A stretch of DNA of 64,000 bases from Tethya wilhelma (Eukaryota; Porifera; Demospongiae; Tethyida; Tethyidae): contig CAXIPT010000008.1 in NCBI GenBank assembly GCA_964030475.1, forward strand, positions 1,243,634 to 1,307,633, written 5' to 3'. The notes below the pieces were generated by a model, which was not told where the DNA came from, ran no database searches, and saw nothing but the letters and a program-made list of their open reading frames with translations. The translations under genes and the position numbers were made by a program. Of the stretch, positions 49,001 through 57,142 are shown in pieces (within the stretch, counting starts at the first letter, position 1; each line of letters begins with the position of its first letter).

Positions 49001-52000
49001 GTTTATGGCTATGAACCACATGCCATTATTGCCACGGGTTTTGTGAAACTTCTAACCATAATTATGATTATGTTACTATAGTATTTTTATTCTTGCAGGC
49101 ACAGCTGGAAAAAGTAAAGAAACTACAGGCTGGTAGTAAAGTACAAATTAAAGATATGATGGTAGGTCACTGATCATGGCTTATCATACGTACGGTAGTA
49201 CGTATAGTAGGAATGGGCCGACTGTCCCATAGACACAATACAAAATATTTATCGCCATAAAAATCTAACAACACAAAGTAGAGGCTTCAAACTTGCTCAG
49301 AGGCTCTCCTTTACAGAAAACCAACTGCNNNNNNNNNNNNNNNNNNNNNNNNNNNNNNNNNNNNNNNNNNNNNNNNNNNNNNNNNNNNNNNNNNNNNNNN
49401 NNNNNNNNNNNNNNNNNNNNNNNNNNNNNNNNNNNNNNNNNNNNNNNNNNNNNNNNNNNNNNNNNNNNNNNNNNNNNNNNNNNNNNNNNNNNNNNNNNNN
49501 NNNNNNNNNNNNNNNNNNNNNNNNNNNNNNGCAAGTTTTCTTGGAATATGGAACCTAGACTTTTTTCGAATGGTCTACACTCCATTTTGTGTCCATCCTA
49601 ACATGTCTGCTCTTCAGACTACAGCTCTTGACTATGCAGTAGCCTTGTACCCACTAGTTCTGATAGTCATTACATACATGTTCTCTAGTCTTCACTATAG
49701 TTACTCACTGATAGTGCGTCTATGGAAACCATTTTACATGTGCTTGAGATTCGTAAGAAAGAAGTGGGATATAAAAGATTCTCTTATTGGAGCTTTTGTT
49801 ACATTCATTCTCCTTTCTTATGTGAAGATTTTAAATGTTTCACTGGATCTTCTGATGCCAGTCACTTTGTATGACATCTGTGGAAATTCCTTGGATAAAC
49901 TTTATCTTCAAATAGATGGAACAGTCGAGTACTTTGGAAAAGAGCATCTCCCTTATGCTATTTTAGCTCTGGTAATGGTCACTGTATTCAACATCCTTCC
50001 TCTAATAATACTTAGCCTCTTCCCTTGTCGATGTTTTCATAGGTGCATGAACTATTTTCAAATTCAACGAGAGACTCTGAGGGAGTTTGTGCAAGTGTTC
50101 AATGGTGAATTCAAACACCAACCTCGAGACTACAGATATTTTGCAGCATACTATCTTTTACTTAGAATTGTGAACATATTTCTGTTGGTGAATCCTATTG
50201 GCCCAGGGGCTGTATTCTTTCCACTGGGAGTCTTTCTCTTCGCTGCATCAGCACTTCTAGTGGGGTTTCTTAAGCCATACAAGACACAGTTTCACAATGC
50301 TATCGATGCACTTCTTGCTTTTGTAATAGCAATAGCATTTCTCGGGCCACCTGCCAAACTTTTAGAAATGAGTTTTGCTTCTTCAAAGTTTCCTTATTTC
50401 CAAGTCTCTGAAATCGCATGGACAGTATTCATATCCACACAGCCTCTCTATGGGGTTGGCATACTACTGTACAGCTTCCTTCCTGTTACACAATTGAAGC
50501 CAAAGATTGCATTGGTCTGGACGCAAATAAAATTTTTTATTAAATCACGTGCAACTGATGAATCAGACGCAGAAGATATTGCGCCACCTTCATCATTTGG
50601 ACTAGGAGACATGGATGAGTATACCCCTTTAATTCTTCCAAAAACAGTTACTATTGAAGACATAACTAAATAGTGATAGTTGTATAGTATTATATTATAC
50701 AGTCAGTGTAAAATGCATACATGTATATAGTCTTATAGTTCAAACATAAAAAATGACTTTGTAACACGTTGAAACTTCAAATCTGTAATTATTTAGAATC
50801 CAACAAAAGTATATCATAACAGCTATATATGTATAAGAGTATCACAACAAGTCAGATATAATAACACAGTCACTGACAGCTTTATTTGGACAAAAATGAT
50901 ATGCCTGCTAGCTTCTATGGAAGTGTTCACGGTGAAATTATAGCATGCGCGCAGCTGGTACAACATGGTTAGGCTTCTTTGCTAGAATTGATGCTAATCC
51001 TCTCAATTTGTTTTGAGTAATTCTCTGACTTTCTTGTGAACAAAGCAAATCAGCAGTAAATATATGGAGTAAGTAAGTTCAATTGTGTAGAACAGGCTCC
51101 AAGGGAGGACAGGTGGGACGTCTCCAAGTGACCCAGCACTACCATGACTCACCAGGGGAAAGAGACGGAAACCCACAACAGATAAGGTGATTAAGATCAT
51201 TATGAGAAGAACGGATTTAACCACATTTCCATTTTCAATAGTATTCTTCTTCACATACTTGTAGGAGAGAGTGGAGAACAGTAGGACAGTAAACACAGAT
51301 GGAAAAACAAGAAGGAAGATGAAGAAAAAACCCATAATGAAAATAATCCTGGATCCTAGACCATCTTCTTCATATCCACAATGAGGACCCCAGATTAGAA
51401 AAGTCTCCCCAGAAAAGTCGTGGCCAGAAACAGCAAAAACAAATATCGAAAGTAATCCAGTGGTAACTCCTATTAGAACTGAAACTATCATCATAAATAT
51501 AGTTAGTTTGAGCATGTTCCTCTTGTAGCCTTTGATTGTCATGTACTGTATGATTGAGAAGAAAGCTGTAGCCACCAACATTGTAAGATGACCAAATATT
51601 TGACACGTCCAGGGTAATCTTGATGTGAAAACGTTTGAACACCCTCCAAGGGTTGGTAGATTTGTGATAAGACTGATGTCAATGAGTAGGCCATAGGTGG
51701 AAGGTGCCGTGGTACAGACAGCACAGATGAAGATGAGCATCAGTGTGTTGGGGTCCTTGGACTTGTTGAAGTAAGGGACCAGTACAGCCAGCAGAGGTGG
51801 ACCGAAAGTAACACAAGGGAGTATCACCAAGATGATGTGAGCAACTCCAGCTGCGATATATCCTGAGGCAGGAACTTCATCAAATTCACTACTGTTAGTA
51901 ATATTGTCCTCCATTGATAACTTTGTGACAATTGTATTTCAAAACTAATCTGTAATATCATATACTTGTAAGCTTTATTTAAAGATACGCATGTATAGAT

Positions 52001-55000
52001 AGACAAAAATTTTAAGCTGGTTATACATATAATTATACTAAAATAATATTATAAAACTGAAAGAATATATACAGTATACTTATATAGACACAAAGCAAAG
52101 ATGCCTGCTTTATCAGTCAAACTTAATAATTTGTATACCACATTATTGAATAATACCAATATAGCACGTCCATGGCCTGATGCATGCAGCACAAGATGCA
52201 AGTTAGTGCCATGTATAAAATCATGCAACCATACAAATGTAGTGTGAATTTAGTACTAGAGCCTGCATACATGCATGCATATGGTTTATTGTCAGGTATT
52301 ATATAATATAGCATGAAGGTTATACCCTTAGGCTTGTATCAAAGCTTACTCCTTTGGCCTTTCACTCATGGAAAGGAAGGTGAGAGGGGAGAGAAAGTGG
52401 GTACGAGGATTTTTGAGGAGAAAGGAGTTTGGGTATGAGCTAGGTTACCCTAAGGCTTATGAATGTTGAATGTTGTACGTTGAGAATAATGAGAAGAAGA
52501 ATATACATGATTTAGCACTTGTATTGAGGAGTGCACTTCTGATACCATATAGCTAGAAATTGAGGAGTATAAATTTTGCGGTTTTCTTGGATCGAATGTA
52601 ATCCTCGAAAATTTTACTCACAAATTTTTTTGTCAATTACGTAAGTATGGTGGTATGTACTTACATACAATTTTGTGTACGTGAGTTTTGCCAGATTTCT
52701 AGAGATTATTTCGCCTGCATGCACTACTTGTGTATGCTCAATTGTATATAATAGTATACACGAGTGACGACCTTTGCCGAAAAATGGAGCTAAGCTTCAA
52801 TAATTTGATAAAGGATACCGAATAATAAGAGGTGCCAAAATTTAGAAGATATATATACGGTATTACAAAAAAATTTCACAAAACTTTTGCAATCTATAAT
52901 AATTATGGTTAAAGATCACAATTTTCAAAAAACCCTCTATCGTGAAGTTATAGTTTGAAACAGCAAAGAAAGGATTTCTGCAAACTGTTTGATGTATGCA
53001 CACACAGTACCAGGTGCAAGTTACTGCCATGCGTCCCACTATAGTGTACCAAGTTCTATGAGTTCCAATTCACAACTGATATTACACTTAAGAATATTCA
53101 AGGCAGCATACAGTTTACCACAGCTCCAAATTTTCATGGCACAATATTTTTTTAGAATTTCATGATCATGTAGTACATCACCAAACTTTAGAAAGCTACA
53201 TATACTTGCTTTCAATATCATTCTAAAACGACTTCAGTTTCAGAATATCTCCATAACATTAACTTACTCATGAAGCATCATACTTAGGCCTCATATGCAT
53301 ACTTATCGTAGAATCATAGCACACATGCATATAATGCAACATGGCCTACCTCAATACTGGCGTACTTGATGTAGAAATGGCTGGCAGTCCTCCCAAGGTC
53401 GGTGGAGTGAAGAGTGCCCGTGTGCTCCACAAACCTGATCATCCTAGCTTGGTCCAACTTCTTGGCAGCTGCCTCAAGGAGGGTCTTACGATGGTGCTCC
53501 AAGAGAGGGTCCGACTAAAATGAGAGGATAAGAAATGAAAGAGTGAGAGGGAAAGAAATTCATAGATAATGTACATCTATAGCAAGAGTCCTATGAACAA
53601 ATAAAACCTTAAAATAGATCTGTTACATGCAGTAATGTCAGTACAATAAAGTAGTCAATATGTCATAGTTATAGCGACAACAACTAATCGCTTACTAAGC
53701 ATATAGGTTAGGTGTGCTACTGTATGCTCAGTAAAGTCTAATTTCATTCAACTATGTAGCAATGAATATCTCTATAGTATCAACAATTACACAAATCCAG
53801 ATCCACCCTAAGTTACCTCTCTGTAGCTGGGAGGGATGCCATAGACATGAGGGTTGAGCAGCATCCTGACATAGAGATAGGTGTAGCTGAGCCATTGGAC
53901 AGCCTCCTCCATATTACCAACAGTACCCAGTGCTATCTACAAGTCAATGGAGTGAAACAATACACATTAAATTTATATCTACATGTATCCATGTGCTTTA
54001 TGAAGCAAGAAACTTAGGAAATTTGCCACTGTTTTCACCCAGTAAATTGGAAGTGATAGATGTACGTACATACCATGACAAACAGACAAACAGACTTTAT
54101 CATATCGCATGCACATACGCACACATGCACGCATGCATGTACACACACACACACACACATACACACACACCTCAGCATTGAGACAATCAGTAAGCCCCTC
54201 AATCAACTGGCTCTCTATTGGTTGCTGACGTGTCAAGAGAGTCAGGTAGTTTGCCAACTTGTCATGGGTGGTGATGATGGTACCCTCCCCGTAAGAATCA
54301 AACTGGGGACGCCCCGCTCGTCCAAAGATCTGAAGAACATCGAGGATTCCTAGATCTACAAAGGATCCCTTTTTAGCATTGTAGATTTGAGTACCCTAAA
54401 AAAGAAATAACAAAAATCGTGTTAGTTCAACACAAACAATTCAAGGTGTCTATTTGAGCCCCAAAAAAGTTTCTTTCTCATCTTTGAGATTAGAATCTAT
54501 CAATCATGCCTGTGGTGGCTCCCCCCACAACAGATATACTCACATACAAGTCACTCAGAGCTACAATTGCAAGGAACATGGTAAGGGGTCGTCACAACTA
54601 TTTACTCTAAATAGCCTTACCTTGATAATGACGGCATGTGCTGGTAGGTTGACTCCCCAGGCCAGTGTGGCCGTACAGACAAGCACTTTGATAAGTCCTT
54701 CGGAGAAGAGCTGCTCCACTAGGCTACGATCTTGTCTCAGCATCCCAGCGTGATGGATACTGAAGCCATCGCCAAAGAGATCCTTGAGCTGTTTGTTGCG
54801 AGACTTTTGAATCTGAAATATTATTGTCCAAGAGATCAAGATGAAGATGAGACAATAAGGACTCACAATCAACTGACCTGTTTCTCAGCATGGCCAAGGA
54901 GAGGTGACTGCTGAGGTTGAAAGTGAGCTGTTTCGTTTCTTGACTTGGATGTATCCCTTAGGGCCTCGGCCGTCTTCACTGTAGCATTGCGAGCATGGAC

Positions 55001-56234
55001 AAACACCATCACCTATACATCACAATGGGAAAGACACAACAAGATGGTCTAACCCATTACACAGCTTTGATCTGACAAAACATACTGCAATACCAAACAG
55101 TTAGAGAAAACACTGGTTTAGCAATTAAAGTACCGTATAGCTCCAAATTTTTGTGGTACAATATTTTCGTGATTTTTGTGATTTGACCGTAAAATTAATC
55201 AAGAAAACTGTATATTGGCAATATAACTTCAGAGATCATGATTCACAAAAATTAGCAAAGACAGACTTTTCACGAACTTTTTGTGCCATGATAACTTGGA
55301 GTTATAAATATGTTATTTCAAAACAGACCCATTACAATCAGGCTCCTCCCATACCTGATAGCCACGTTGAACATTATGGAAGACCTTCTCGTAGCAGACC
55401 TCATCCATGTCCCTCATCTGCTGCAGCTTGTTGAGGGTCTTGACTCCGATGAAGCACTGGGAGAGGGGGACTGGTCTGAACCGACCGTCAAAGAAGAACA
55501 GACCTTGGTAAGGATTGACGTGAAGGAACCTGGCTACATCGAGGTAGTTGGGAAGGGTGGCAGAGAGACCCACGATTCTTATCATGGTCTGACTGGACTC
55601 CACCTGGGGAGGGTGTGTGTGGAGGTGAGGTGTGAGGGGAGGTGGGTTTTGCAGACTCACGTGGAGCCTTCCAAAAAAATTTGCAATTTTCCATCCTTAG
55701 GACAGGATCGAGTAGGAAAAACCAGCCTCTACAAACACGGGCACAGTCATTCGTACTTATATCAGCCTGGTTAGTACGAAATACTTGTGGGTTTTGGATC
55801 GTGAATACTACTAAAATAGTTTAGGGTACAAGAATGCATACGATCCTGTTTTAAATACAGACTCATTAGGAGCCTTCCAAAAAAATCAAATTCAACTTCC
55901 TTAGCCTAGGCCAGGAGCGGGTTGGTAAGACCATTCACACACAGCTCAGTTACGGCCTTATATATCAGCACAGTTAGTACAAAATACTTGTGGGTTTCAG
56001 AATATGCACCATGAATATTATTAAAATAGTTTTAGCTATGAAATTACCAATATTGTCACTCACACACCTGTCTGAGTGTCCTGGCCACGAGGCTCTCGAT
56101 CACTGAGCCTCTGTCCTCGTGGAGAAGATGAACCTCATCAATGATTAGGAGACGAACGATCTGAGCCAAATGAACATCTCCCGTTGCCTTCCTAGTCACC
56201 ACGTCCCACTTCTCAGGGGTGGTGACTATCATCT

Positions 56235-56299
<65 letters not shown>

Positions 56300-57090
56300 T
56301 CACACATTCTCTCACATGAACTATGCTCCAACCAACCTGGGTGTTCTGTATCTCAAACTTTGTCAATTGCATATCTCCAGTGAGTTCTCTGACAGTGATG
56401 CCGAGAGCTTTGAGCCGAGAACCAAAGTTCCTCACCATCTCAGCAGCCAGAGCCTTCATGGGAGCCACATAGATAATCTAGGCAAAGGGAAGAAGAGTTA
56501 ACTGAGATCCAAATATTCTCTTAGAACTCATATTAGTCATATAGATCAGGAAATTTTCACCGCTACAGTTTTTGCTTCTTAAATTTTGGTATGTTTATTG
56601 CTGCTTCCTTTAGCCATTTCAACTGATTCAGCAAAGGTTATAGAATTTTTCACCACTTGTGCTAGTGGTGAAATTTGTAACAGTGAAGTTTTTCCGATCT
56701 ACTGGATGGTAGCATATGCACCAAGGGGGTAATTTATAAAATGAATAAAACTCACCTTGAACTTGTCTTTCTTGATAACGCCCGCCTCAATGTTGCTCTT
56801 GATTTCCCTCAACACTGTCAACATGGCAATGTTGGTCTTCCCAGCACCAGTTGGTGCCGATATCAGCAGGTTCTCGTTGGTATAGTAGGCGGCATCAAAC
56901 ACAATGGACTGGATACGGTTTAGAGCCTTGGTTCCTTTGAAGGCCAGTTGGGCAATGTCGTCCAACTCGCTGATCTGGATCCTCTCCTCTCCCACGGGAG
57001 GAGGGCCGGAGGTGGTGTGATGGATACGGATCTCCTCTCTCATTCGGTCATTGTACTTCTCAGCTTCTTCAGGGAGACCAACCTGTGTAG

Positions 57091-57142
<52 letters not shown>

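Larger units (their letters stand above)
49531..53155. repeat. Segmental duplication, copy 2 (about 3.6 kb)
   Basis: Direct-repeat partner of 39394 to about 43025. Its left edge is the assembly gap. Confidence 0.9.

Noticed and set aside
49265..49601. ORFs spanning the N gap
   Set aside because: Unknown bases; the only supported coding sequence starts at the right edge of the gap.
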